Below are positions 9,667 to 21,600 of a stretch of 38,630 nucleotides of DNA, piece after piece (position 1 is the first letter of the stretch; the number at the start of each line of letters is the position of its first letter). The translations under genes were made by a program, and so were the position numbers. The DNA is from Phlegmacium glaucopus (Eukaryota; Basidiomycota; Agaricomycetes; Agaricales; Cortinariaceae). A model generated the notes under the pieces. That model saw nothing but the letters and a program-made list of their open reading frames with translations. It did no database searches and was not told where the DNA came from. The stretch spans positions 101,452-140,081 of the forward strand of contig MU130452.1 of the NCBI GenBank assembly GCA_015039465.1, read 5' to 3'.

Positions 9667-11733
9667 TCAGAGGGGTCTGACTGTAAGTGTTTTCTTCCGT
9701 AGAACCGTCTCCGTAGCCTGTGAACCTGACAATCTTTAATCACATAATAATATGGTCAGACACATTTCAATCTAAGACATTGAAACACCTACCAGAGACT
9801 GCTTCTGGCCCGGATGCATCCAAAGACCTTTGTCGTTTTCGAGACGATTGATGATGCATCGGCTTCGATAGCTTAGTCGGGTGGAGAGCTGACATCCCTG
9901 TTGCAAGGCCTTAAAAGGTATATATATCTTCAAACGTTGCTTTGCTTACCTTGCACCTCGGTCTCTTCATCATCGTTTTGTGCGAAATATATGCCCCCCT
10001 GCCGCTGCTCCTCGACATAAGAAGCAACAGTACCAAGAGCACGTTGGATGTCAGGCGGGAGCTTTGGTATGTGTTGGGCATTTGCGAGGTAGTTTGAAAT
10101 CATGCGGGCTTGGAAGGCAGGACCATGTTCAGCCTTTGACTCCTGTGCCATTTGACCTTTCTAGTTTAAGCATAAGCAACATCTGAATGGCAATGAGCGC
10201 ACCTTTCGAAGTTGCAGGAACTTCGCGGCTACTAGATGCCTTCCGAATATGCTTTCCATGTTTATGGTTTTGTGCATCTGAAAATTCGGAGCCTAGATGC
10301 GATAGACATATCAACTGACTATATATCCCGGTTATTGCAAATATGGTTTACCAGAAGAAGAACGTGGCCTCGAAGTCCTCCTTCCCCCTTCAATCTTGCC
10401 ATCAGAGTCAGATGGAGACTCGATTATTCGCTTTCGAATACCTGTCAGTAAATTTTCAACAATCAATTTAATGATCAGTCCAGGATTCAAGTTAAAGGAT
10501 TACGTCGGTGAGTTGATTGCATGTCTGATAAATTTGGAGATGCAGGCTGAACGTGTCGACGGACTTGCTTGAGCGTAGGAGATGGGCCTGAAATATTAGC
10601 ATCTGTGATACAGCTATAAAACACATATCAGTAAAGACTTACCAGAAACTAGATTTTGTCTCGCTGGTATCTTCCGAGTCTTCCTCGCACTTGATCTGAG
10701 TTTGGGCATAGGAACTATGCAATCATATGTATCAGTTCCCATGCTTTCTCAGAGAGCTCTACAGCTTACTCTGGGGAACATCTGGCTCGGTACCAGTGGC
10801 CATGTATTCGTCCGATAAGTTCATTTCTTCATCATCCTCGATGATAAAACTGCCCTCTGACAGGCTTGTAAAACAACGTTGAGGATTAAATAATGAATGG
10901 GAAATGAAAGGCTCACCGAGAAGTGGTTTCCTCCTTTTTCTTCGACTTCTTTCTCTCCCATTCGGGTTCTGGACTGGCATCTGCTGAAGATTCCTCTGAC
11001 GGATCGCTTGCTCTAGATGTTAACGCCGAGCCGACGTGCTTAGAATCAGATTTTCTGCCCCTCTGCAAATGCTCAGATCTGTCGACACCACCTTCAAGTT
11101 CGCTATCACTGGTCGCAATAAATTCAAGATCTGACTCCAGTTTCAGGTCAAGGTCGTCTTCGTATTTTGAGGCATCCAGTAGTTCACCGATGTCCCGTTT
11201 AACACCTTGGTGACGAGGATTGGCCAACCACAGTTGTACGGCCGTGATGAACACCTCGCACTGGAGCGTGTGGGATGTTAAATAGGAAAAACGGCTAAGC
11301 AAATATCACTTACCTTCTCTCTCAATTGACACTGCGTACATACCCATTCAAACCACCCTTTATCTCGACACTGCCTTATTGTCTTTCCACGGTGTTTTTG
11401 ACCAAATGGAACGATAAAATCTGCATAGTTCGTCTGAGCATGTTGCTTTAGGCCATCAAGAAACCTCGAGAATGCGTCTAAAAATTCTTGCTATGTATAT
11501 TCTCTGAGATAAATGGTTGGGATGATTGATGAAAAGCTTACATTGCGGGTGACTCCTCTACAAAAGTACAGGTACAATATATCTGTTTCGCAAATCTTTT
11601 GCCCCTGATATTTGTTGAAAGGCAATATATAGCCGCCAGCTCTTGCATCGTAATACCAGTTGTATTGATCTGTGTCGTCATCGACACCAATGGGATCATA
11701 TAAAATTGGTGAAATATGTTCACGTCGTGACAT
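9667..11733 (-). CDS. hypothetical protein, 504 aa, 11 exons, twin PFG..GKT motifs
   Basis: Proposed exons, 5' to 3' on the minus strand: 11733-11542, 11490-11314, 11260-10917, 10864-10770, 10714-10643, 10587-10504, 10441-10352, 10292-10203, 10156-9950, 9897-9793 and 9725-9667. All introns are GT..AG and 46-67 nt, and the 1,515 nt are open throughout. Two related short modules stand out: GGYILPFNKYQGQK (residues 33-46) and ADFIVPFGQKHRGKT (about 87-101), the second followed by a Trp/Cys segment. They recall the small FGK..GK modules seen at the ends of some nucleases, but I do not recognise the family. Residues about 145-260 are acidic and Ser-rich; basic patches such as RKTRKIPARQ follow. 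The last exon is the least certain. A nuclear nucleic-acid-associated role is only a guess. A pogo transposon sits 105 bp upstream of the ATG. Confidence 0.72.
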
Positions 11734-12286
11734 GTCGATTGTTCGGTTCAAAACGCTATCGATCCTTACCCGCTGAGCTGATCGTCACATCACGTCATGC
11801 TTTGTTGACATTTATCGATGTTGAACATCCGATATTACTATATATGGTTGGGACATGCAACGGGACCAGACATGCAAAATTGTTGATATCTACCACTTCC
11901 CACCACCTCTCAGGCTCCAAAAAAAAAGCCAGGTTTTGTTGCACTAAAGAAATAAATATACCAAGAAATTTGAGCCCTACACTGAGTGGATGAACTACAA
12001 ACTGCAAAATACACTGTTTTTTGCTTGGTGTAAAATTGATCTCATTCAGGAACATGATCATACACCATTCAAAAATGCTGGTTTTTGGTATGAAAATATA
12101 GAATACATCTTCCTTTGTATGAAAAACAATTTTTTGGACCAGGCAAACAATTTTTAAGGATGGAAAAATGAAAATATCTACGAGGGAGGTTGAGAGCGTG
12201 ACAATCCAGGAAGATTTTAAAGACCGCAAGACCGGGGGTTGAATCACTGTGCAAGTGCATTGTAGCCTCAAAAAATTAAACCAACC

Positions 12287-14849
12287 ATGCCAAAAGGAAG
12301 AATATCAGCTGCCCAACATCGAGGCATAGTTCCAAAGCCACAGCCCACCACCGAAGCTAAAGAAGCGTGTATACAGCAAGCAAAACTTGACTTTGAAGCA
12401 CAACAATATCCAAACATCCGGAAGGCAGCCATTGCACATGACGTGAAATATGACACATTACGGCGCCGGGTCCAAGGCTTAACACAACCCTGCAAGGAAG
12501 CTCATGGTCAACAGCAGCTTCTGACCAGGGCAGAGGAAGGAGCCCTTGTCGACTGGATATGTTACTTGGCACTCACCGGACACCCACTGAATAAGCGCAC
12601 AATACGGCCAAAAGTCCAAGCCATCCTGTCAGCAAAAGGGATAAAGAATGTTGGTGAAAAGCATCCTTCAAAAACATGGATCCGAAAGTTCATGAAACGG
12701 CATGCTTCAGACTTGAAAACTGGCCGAGGATGTGGTCTTGATCCTAAACAAGCACAAGCATTCAACTATACAACTGTTCATGCACACTTTGTGCTTGTCA
12801 AGGAAACTATTGAGAGGAACAACATCCCATGGAGGAATGTGTATAACATGGATGAGAAAGGGATACAGATGGGGGGAGGACGAAAAGGAACACGTACCAA
12901 GTATTTCTTTGCAGCCGATGACAAGATGAAATATAAACTTCAAAGTGACGATCTACAGCTTGTGACAGTCATTGAAACAATTTGCGCAGATGGAACTGCT
13001 GAAATAGGACCTGGCTTTGTGTTCCCTGGAACGACAAAGCATCGTGAATGGTTTGAAGAGCGGGATGTAACTTATACGTGAGTTGCATAAATGTTCAAAA
13101 AGCAGAAATATCACCTGGTTTGATTAGAATTGGGACATCAGAGAATGGATGGATGGATGACGAGATAGGCTTTGAATGGTTTAAAGAAGTCTTCGTGGTG
13201 CAAGCCACAGAGCGCAATTGCCACACAACTGAACAAGAACAAGCCAAGGAGAAACAGAGTGCTCAACAACCAGATATCGAAGAGGAACAGGCGGCTGGAG
13301 ATGAAGCGCTGAAGTTACCACCAATCCTGCTTATCTATGATGGTCACGGTTCACATACCACTCTCAACTGGATCACACTCGCCCAGGCAAACAACATCAT
13401 CCTATACTGTCTCCCTCCTCACACAACCCATCGGCTACAACCTCTGGATGTAGGCTGCTTTGGCCCCCTTCAAACTGCATGGTTCAATCGATGTGATGAC
13501 ATCCTAGATGAGACAGGAGAGCCAATGGAAATGAAAGATGTGGTTAGAGAGTATTTTGTGGCAAGGAGAAAAGCCTTCAAAAGCGAGAACATCTTCCAAG
13601 CCTGGAAGAAATCTGGCCTGCATCCGCTAAACCCCGACATCTTTACAGCATCGGATTTTGCACCCAGTCACTCTTCATCAACCAACTGCCACACACCTCA
13701 ATCATTCCCATCAAGAATGCCTCATGTTCCTGATGCCTCCTCAGACGATGGTTTCTTTGATCCTGCACATTTTCGACATGTTGGGGACAGTGATGGTGGC
13801 TCTGAACAAGGCCACAGCGGCTCAGACTCAAGCTCAGAGGATGGTTCCGAGGATGGTTCTGGTGACGTTATTGGAACCATGACAGGTAGAATTCTGGAAA
13901 ATCGCGATCAGAATGAATTTGTCAGTGAAAGTGATGGTGATGAAACTGATTTTTCTGAGGATGAGGAAGTCGTTGAAGGCACACCGCTGGCTAGATATCC
14001 TCGACCCCAACCGACTGCTTATCCACAGAAGTTATGGAACCGATTGCCATCCCTTCATTTCTCGACCCCGGCCAATCAGTCTCATGCCACCACATCTCCT
14101 CGTCACTACACTTGTTCCAAATGCAATGATGACCTTGTTCAGATCTCTCAGACCCCTTCATTCGCATCAAGCACCCCCATCCCCAATCCAATAGAGGCCC
14201 GTGACTTGCTCATTCGCAAACTCCAGAAGGAGTTGACCTATACCCGTGCCCACCGAGATGCTGCTGAAACTCATGCCATTCAAGCACAACATGAGGCCGC
14301 ATGTTGGAAACACAAGTTCAACAAGAAGAAGGAGAAGTCCAGGAAGGCAACATCGCGCCGGATACACACACATGCATGGATCATCACAAATGACCAGGGC
14401 CTCGAGGACGCACAAGCTGAGCAAGACAAGCGCCGCGAGAAGAAACAAAAAGAAGCCGTCAAAAATGCGAAGAAAGTGGCTAAGCAGAAGGAGGATTTGG
14501 TTAGGCGAGCAACACAGGGATCAACTCGAATATTTACCGGTGCGCTCAGTTTGACAAAGAACAAGACAGAGCTCGAAGACATTGCAGATGCTCTCAACAT
14601 TGAGATTTTGGGAACCAAGGCTGTCTTACTCGAACGCATCAATGATTACTTCGATAAACACCCTCGCTTCAAAGAAGATGCACGCTTCTGTGGCATGTTT
14701 GATCGCGTTCGTGGCCGCAAAAGAGCTGCACCTGATCACAACGATGAAAATCTCAATCCAGCTACAGGTGCTCCTCCCCCATTGCAACGTCGCCGTCTCT
14801 CATCCTCTGTCAATATGAACTTGGACTCAGTCACCAACACGTACCCCGC

Positions 14850-14895
<46 letters not shown>

Positions 14896-15009
14896 ATGCA
14901 CCCCCCTCACTTTGCCTACCCCTCTATTCACTCTAGTTCAGTGCTATCCCTTCCTTTCCCCTCGTCAAGCCGGGTCAGACTGGAGGACCTTGCTTCAAGT
15001 TCACAGTAG
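12287..15009 (+). CDS. pogo-type DDD transposase with SAP domain, 890 aa
   Basis: Exons 12287-13077 and 13128-15009 flank a 50-nt GTGAGT..TTAG intron, and the joined frame is open for 891 codons. An N-terminal helix-turn-helix (around residues 40-65, ending DTLRRRVQG) and a CENP-B/Tc5-like DNA-binding region (about 85-150) precede the catalytic core. The presumed metal-binding residues are D189 (YNMDEKG), D335 (IYDGHGSH) and D371 (QPLDVGCFG). An acidic linker, a CSKC pair, a charged coiled coil (about 560-700) and a SAP-like segment (about 739-773, LTKNKTELEDIADALNIEIL) follow. A run of 45 C at 14851-14895 codes for 15 prolines. The enzyme would cut and reinsert the element at TA sites in the nucleus. 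Confidence 0.9.
14851..14895 (+). repeat. poly-C tract of 45 bases inside the transposase
   Basis: An uninterrupted run of C codes for polyproline between a Ser/Asn linker and the C-terminus. Its length is a multiple of three, so the frame is kept. Any slippage not divisible by three would change the last 38 residues. The opposite strand is 45 G and could form G-quadruplexes. Confidence 0.95.
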
Positions 15010-15638
15010 CCTCACAGTACTCTTCATTTCCATCTCATCTCTTGGTTTAGCACCTTGCAGTATCTTGTTACTTAGAATGCTATGTAGTCAGAACTTCTTG
15101 TAACATTTACCGTCTCAATTTACGACTGCCCAGCTTTGCTCTGCCTACGTGAAATGTTCGGCCCGACTTTCGGAGCCTGAATACCTCTGTGACCTGCCTG
15201 TGACGGCGTTTTGCATCACTCGTTTTTTGCATGAAAAATCGGTCATTGCCTGACGTCGCCATCTCTTTTCCAAAAAAACTGAGATTTTCACTGAGGGTAC
15301 TAATGTCCTCTGAGAGTGGTTCTGCAAATTATCATAGGATAGTATCATTTTTGTGGCTCAGTATAAATAATCCATCAAAATTTTGCATGTCCCAACCATA
15401 TATAGTAACCCAAACACTTTGTTGACAAAGCTCTCTGGAACGGGGGCTGCTTTGGAATGTGGTATAGATACACTAACACAATTCAGAGGTAAGAATCATT
15501 GATGTTCTCATCTTCCTCTTCCTCATCAACATCCTTGCACAATTGATCATAGAGAATCAAAATTTCTTCCGTATAGCTGCACAGTTCAAAGGTGAGAACC
15601 CTAGATATATAACTGTCGTTTATTCTTCTCCCTTGTCC

Positions 15639-17384
15639 TCAGCTTCCCTTATCTTCCTTTTTATCATCTATTTGCTCGTTGAACACTTGACCAGTTACCG
15701 AAACTACCGCTCTTCCTTTGGTATAAATTCGCACGCCCACAATGATAAGATCCAAATCTTCGTACAAGATATAACCTTCTGACATCTCAGAGCCAGGAAC
15801 AAGTCCTAGAAACTCAGGCACGGCCGGCTCTCCTTTCTCTGGATCGCCTTCTGTCTTCTTCAGATCGTCTGTATCTTTCTCTGCTTCCTCCTCTTTCTCT
15901 CCCTCTTCCTCCTCTTTCGAATCTTCGTTGTCGTTGTCCTTGACAACTTTCTGTTTTTCAGACACCAACTTCTCCAGGTCTACTTTAATCAGTGTTTCTA
16001 TCGGCCTGGCGAAGTATGTGTCATTGGCCCTTCGCAGACAGCTTAATTGGATAATGATATCAAGATATTAGAGCCTTACCCTTCATTCAAGTCTATAGAT
16101 ATCCAGGTGTCATTAGATAGGAACCGCTAACAAGTATAATTTTGAAATCACGCACTGACGGCAATGGACCAAGCTTTAGCTCTCTCGGTCAATACGCGAG
16201 TTAATTTACGCTGGTCCCAACTCCGAGCCTGTGCTTCGAAATATCCCTATGCATCATTTGAGAACCGATGGCCTTCTCAAAAAAAAGTCGACCAAAAAAT
16301 TTCTCACCAGTGATCTTATAGAATAACGATCATACCTGGGCTACAAGTCCATTTCAACATAAGGAATCTGCATTGCATGAATATGATTGAAATAGTAGAT
16401 GCTCACGAAGATAATGTATTCTCCAGCTTCCAAATTTAACTCGCAAGTGACACTGCGTGCCATGACGATTGCATAGAAAGAGGCACCCGTAATTTCTTTG
16501 TTGCCTCGTTTATAGACGACAAAGTCAATGTTCCATTTGGAGACTCCAGAGATATCTTCAAAGTACCGAGTATCCGGCTGCAAAAGTGCGATTATCGTGA
16601 ATGAAGGTTTGCTTAAGGTGAATTTAACTAAAATAGGATTGAAAATTTTATTGAAATCGGCATCAGGTAAGAAGGTATAATTACATGATAAATCTCCAAA
16701 AGTCCAGGGGGTATTTGGCCCTTGAGGTGGAACCCATAACCAGTGTGAGGACATGACCCAGCTTGAATTGAATATAGTGGTGCGCTCAATCAGTTTGAAC
16801 GTGTCTAAGAAGTCAGAATCTTAGAAGAATGAAAAAAAAAGAGAATCAGGTTGGACAACTAAGTTTTGGAAAATGAACTTACATTCCATCACGAACTCTC
16901 CATCATTTCCAAAGACATGATCGAGCTCCTTCAATACGTCGAGCCATTTGCCAACCCACTCTTTTGATCCATCCCCCCAAGCACCTGTCCATTCAGAGGC
17001 TCCCCAAGGATTTCAAAGTACCACAAACCGTTTACCCTTGCATTCTTTGACACGTAAGATGGAGTAAGCATGGCCTCCAATAAGACCATTAACATTTGGC
17101 CTCTCGACAAGCAGTTCGTTTTTACGACTAATATTGAGTCCATCGAAGTAACAGCCAAAAAGGCGATCTTGAGTCGCTTTTAGGAGTTCCTCTTTCCAGA
17201 ACCTGTCTCTGTCGAGAATGTCCTACATAGTATCAAACAATCAGACAAAAAGGCCTGGTGGATAATAACAACTTACCTTGTTACAGTACGTCATCGAAAC
17301 GCCTCTGAATATTAGGACGACATTAGATGAGAGGGGAAGAAAAATATTTGGACGACATACCCTGTCATATCCTCAATTGCCTCT
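15639..17384 (-). pseudogene. calpain-like cysteine protease pseudogene
   Basis: Minus-strand exons carry calpain hallmarks in order: EAIEDMTGGVSMTYC, then NGLIGGHAYSIL with the catalytic His, then the catalytic Asn motif NPWGASEWTGAW, and a domain-III-like part (FNSSWVMSSHWLWVPPQGP, RYFEDISGVSKWNIDFVVYK). An acidic, Lys/Glu-rich tail ends in IIVGVRIYTKG. Introns at 17305-17360 and 17223-17276 have good GT..AG borders. Two defects make it inactive. The codon before NPWG, an Arg in the family, is TGA (17013-17015). The N-terminal part with the catalytic Cys (GDCWF-type motif) is absent, and the gene stops at the edge of a mobile region at 17385. Exon limits below 16341 are approximate. Confidence 0.78.
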
Positions 17385-17896
17385 GCATCAGGAAAATGAC
17401 AACTTGCCTGATTGGGCTTACACGTCTGATCGCGGCTGATTTTTGTCTGGATTTGGTCTGGGACCTTAATCGGACTTATGATGGGGCTTCTGTCTGATTG
17501 CTTAAGATGCTCAGGCAGTCAGACACTTTCAGACACTTTAAGACACTTTAAGACAATCCGTAATATTACTGTAATTTTGAACTTTTGTTAAACTGTTTCT
17601 GTAGTATGGAGAACAGCCTTATACTCCAAACTACAATTTTTATGCCAACATTCTCTTGTTGCTGCAATGTTGCAGCTGTTATGCCAGAGCCTGAGACATT
17701 GAATTAAAACAGTGAGTGCATTTACTACTAGTAGATTGCGTAGGACGTCAACTATCTCTAAGTCTGTTGAAACTCTGCTTCAAGTCAAACCGAACATGAC
17801 GCAAACATGAACCAAACACCAAACTCAACCTTCATCCCGACCTCTTGGCCCCTTGTTCTCCACACCTGAAGTCAGAGAATATATTCCTATCACGAA

Positions 17897-18374
17897 TGGC
17901 TTCTGAAATCCTTCAGGTAAGCACCATGCAAGTCCTATACATCCCATTATTCCTCACCAACCTTTCCACAAGTGACCTGCCATTTCCGGTCCCATGGAGC
18001 AGCCTCAGGGCAAGGAGCGAGTAGAGTACTGCGGAAAAATGCAGGGCTACCGGTGCAAAACCATATGCACACCCATTTGCATGGTTGCACCTACTAACAA
18101 CATGCTTAGGTTGCCAGCACATCAGCATTGGCTGAAGCCAAACATTGGTCATTCTTATTGCCGATGTGCCGCCTCATGGTATTGGCGAATACGGAGACGG
18201 TCAGTGTTTCCATTTTCTGGCATGCACTGAACCGGAGTTCATATTCCAGTTATAGCAGCTTTTCCTTGTCGCCAAAAATCCCACCATCACCAAAATTTGT
18301 TGCCCCAGCTTCCCCGCCATGAAAAGTCGTCACAGATTTTGCAACCTTTGGGGCACCTAAATCAGCAAGTGTGT
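17897..18374 (+). pseudogene. FG-containing gene fragment, 5' part
   Basis: The clearest frame runs from about 18128 (SSFSLSPKIPPSPKFVAPAS) through a TGA at 18320-18322 into VTDFATFGAPKSASVFGT, where it meets a transposon. It continues beyond that transposon at 23008. Pro/Ser-rich spacers with FG and FxFG-like pairs suggest a nucleoporin- or Yrb2-like protein, with low certainty. An ATG at 17897 followed by a GTAAGC splice donor may be the first exon; 17994-18230 is a poorer frame. The in-frame stop marks it as a pseudogene or captured fragment. Confidence 0.4.
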
Positions 18375-18662
18375 TCGGAACGCAGTACTTTTCTGTCCCC
18401 CACCAGATCTGATCAGAATCCAACCAAGTCTGACCAAGTCTGACCAGATCTGATCAGATCTGATCAGAATTTAGATATCATCTGTCACATTCAATGCTAA
18501 GTGGATTCTGAGTATAAATTCAACTTTGGCTAATGCAATATAAGTACAAAAACATAACAAATTCTATCAATCAATGCTATTTAAGTCACCCACCTCCTCT
18601 AAGTCTTCATCTCCACTATCACTATCACTATCACTATCACTAACATCATGCTGTATTCCCTT

Positions 18663-21600
18663 TTATTCCTTTTTCCTCTTTATATCCTGCTTTCTCAACA
18701 CATGTTTAGTGTGATAGTAGAGCATAGCATGGCAAAACCAATCAAAGTTTCCAGGAGTCATACGCTTCAAAATAGATTCATATCCCCCAAGCCATGAATT
18801 TAGCTGTTCACAGGCCTGTTTACTATTGAGTCAGATTACTATTAGAAAAATAAAGACACTTGCCTGTGTATTAAATGCATATTTAAAGCAAGGATTTCCA
18901 TTTTTATCAGTGGTTGGAATAACAAGATTTGGTGCAGAACCATCACTTGGAGTCGGATTGCACCATGTGCGACAAATGATGTCTGTAGCTTTGTGATTTG
19001 TATAGTGGTATGAATCCACAACAAAACGTGTTGTTTCAAACCAATCTGCATAGGTACCATTGTTGACAATAAATTTAAGCACTGTACATGCCTTGTCAAT
19101 GCATACATAAGCTGGTCGTGATTCCATGGATGGATAGATACTATTGAGAAAATTCATTATTTTGGTTGGGGATTCAGACTTGGCAAATTTTTTCCAAGCT
19201 ATAACAGTACCACATGGAGCACAGACAGTCTCAACACAGTAAAAGCGATTAGGACTGAAATAATGTTTGTTTTCTCTGTCAGGTGGTACTGGCCCATCCT
19301 TAGACTCGAAGATTTACGAGCTCCACCAAGTAAAACACGATATGTACTTTCTCGTATACCTTCATTTACGGCACACCAACCGACGGTGTTACTATTTGAA
19401 GTAGGTTGTGTCCGAACAGTTGTCGTATTTTCATTTACCCTGTTTTTATAAGTGTTAGTCTCAGGACCACGTAATCGTCCTCAAACCACTTACAATTCTG
19501 CTGGTCGTCTGTTACAACTTACCGACGGTTTAAACGTTGTTTTAAGGAACGGAGTGAAAAAAAAAAAAAAAAAAAAAAAAACTGAGGACGACACCGGCAG
19601 TGACAACACCGGCAGTGAAGACGAAACCGGCCGCATGTCCACCAGCAGGTCCACCAGCAGGAACAGTGGCCACGACAACGACAACGATGACGACAGCAGC
19701 AGCAGCAGCAACGACATCGACATTGACAGCCGTCCCACCCCTCGACCTACCCCTCGCAAAACCGTGCCCATAGCAGCAACCACGACCGTAGCATGCTGGA
19801 CAGGCATCACCAATAGCAGCATATACAACACCATTCCGTACAAGACCACCAAATCCGTCATCAGCTGCCACGTCCGCACCAACTGCCAGATCTCCATACA
19901 AGCTGCCATGAAAATACCAGCTGGCACATCGTCAGTAGCAAAGCATCAAATAGTCAATGCTCGAACAAATCCTGACATTGCCATATATGTTTGCGATCAA
20001 GTTTAGCTGAGTATTCCAAGTTGACTTGGCCAAAGGTATTATTCCAATAGTCTGTATATGCTGCAGCTGAAGCATGAAAACTGTACATGCCATTCACCAC
20101 TGCATTTGAAAAAGAACGATCAACCCAAATACGCTGGCCAATTTTCATATATTTGGCTGAGTTCAGATAGATTCTGTTTCTTCTGCCTGATGCCTGATTA
20201 AGACCTTCATGATCAGCATAATATTTTGCATCACAATGGCTGCATTTTCCTGATAACACATAAACCTCCTTGTGGATTGAGGTACCTTTTATTAAGGTAA
20301 CTTTAGAGACATCTTGGGCATGAGTATCTTGAGCCGAGGCAAATGGTTTACAATTCAGGTCTTCACACTCCATGGAAGCAGGACAAATGACATGAACTGC
20401 AGTAATTTCATGCTGAGAAATGGTAGCTAGTTTATTTTTAAGTTTCCCAGACTTTGAAAAGACCGGCTCTAGCTTTAAGAGACTAGCCATTGAATCAAGC
20501 TTGATAGCTATTGGGGTGACCAATGCATCATCATCCAAGTCCTGTGGAAGCTCTTTGTGTTTCATTAAGGTTTTAGCATTACTGCCCAGGTGTTCCTCTA
20601 TAGCTCTAGCCAAGTATTTCATCCAACCAGATGTTGTCAGCTTTTGTTCACCCTGCACATATGACCTTTTTTGCCGACCTTGCTGATCTCAACCCATCCA
20701 ACCTTGCAACAGCATCATTCCAGGCATTGTACTTCTTGTACCACATCCTCAGAGATGAATCATTTCGCTGAGTGAGAGTGGGATCCACCTCCAAAGCATT
20801 TGCAATCAGCACCAGGTGAGGATTCTTAGTGACCTCTGGGCCATAAGACTGAGTATCATGACAGGAAACAGAAGGAGCTGAAGGAGTCATAGAAGAGGTT
20901 CCCATATAAGGGACAGATGCATCGTCATGAGTGCTCTAAAATCAAAGATATTTAATATGATATGTCCTGATGACAAATTTAAAAAGACATACAATGAGAA
21001 TTCGAATAACATGGTCTCCATCAACCTTTGACCAAATCACCTCTTCATCTTTGTGAATTGCTAACTCATAGCGCCCTTTAACCATCCATTCATCATCCTC
21101 AAAAGTATAGACTCTGAGATTATTTCCTAGATGGTGATGAGAATATATAATTACTAGATAGGAATCAACACTTACTTCGCACAGGAGAATGTCTATCCCC
21201 TATTTCCTTCAAAATTGTCGCAAGTGATGATGTTACTTGGTGTTTAATAACTATACGGTGTTTCATTGTTGAGAAATCCCAGGTAACAGGATCATTGGTG
21301 GTGATGTATAAGTAAATCTTCCCAATGAGGGGGATGAGAGAATCATATTCATCAGCCAAGTCTGCTATGTTGGGATTATTACCATATGCTCTGCCTCGAA
21401 AGATCCCCCCCATGGTACGAGATGCACCCTGTAACTCATGTTGGCTGAGGGGTGGGGGGCTATCCATATGAATGTCTAGTACATATATTATATCAATTTA
21501 ATTACATACATTGAAGTAAAATAAAATAAAATACCTTGATTAATGACAGTGGTCGTGTCATCCATGGTAATGTCAGGGGTGGTTTCAGTGGCTATGGCTG

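Larger units (their letters stand above)
11838..15405 (+). mobile_element. complete pogo/Fot1-type DNA transposon
   Basis: The inverted ends start CTATATATGGTTGGGACATG at 11838, with the reverse complement ending at 15405. TA flanks both sides (11836-11837 and 15406-15407). The 3,568-bp element contains one intact transposase gene. Intact ends, clean target duplication and an open transposase suggest a recent and possibly autonomous copy. Positions 11838-12286 and 15010-15405 are untranslated; no other gene is seen in them. Confidence 0.9.

Noticed and set aside
11795..12271. 158-codon minus-strand frame in the pogo 5' region
   Set aside because: It lies in the untranslated part of the transposon and spans its inverted end, so it cannot be a conserved gene.
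12268..12943. Several minus-strand frames opposite the transposase
   Set aside because: Shadows of the real transposase exon; no domain content.
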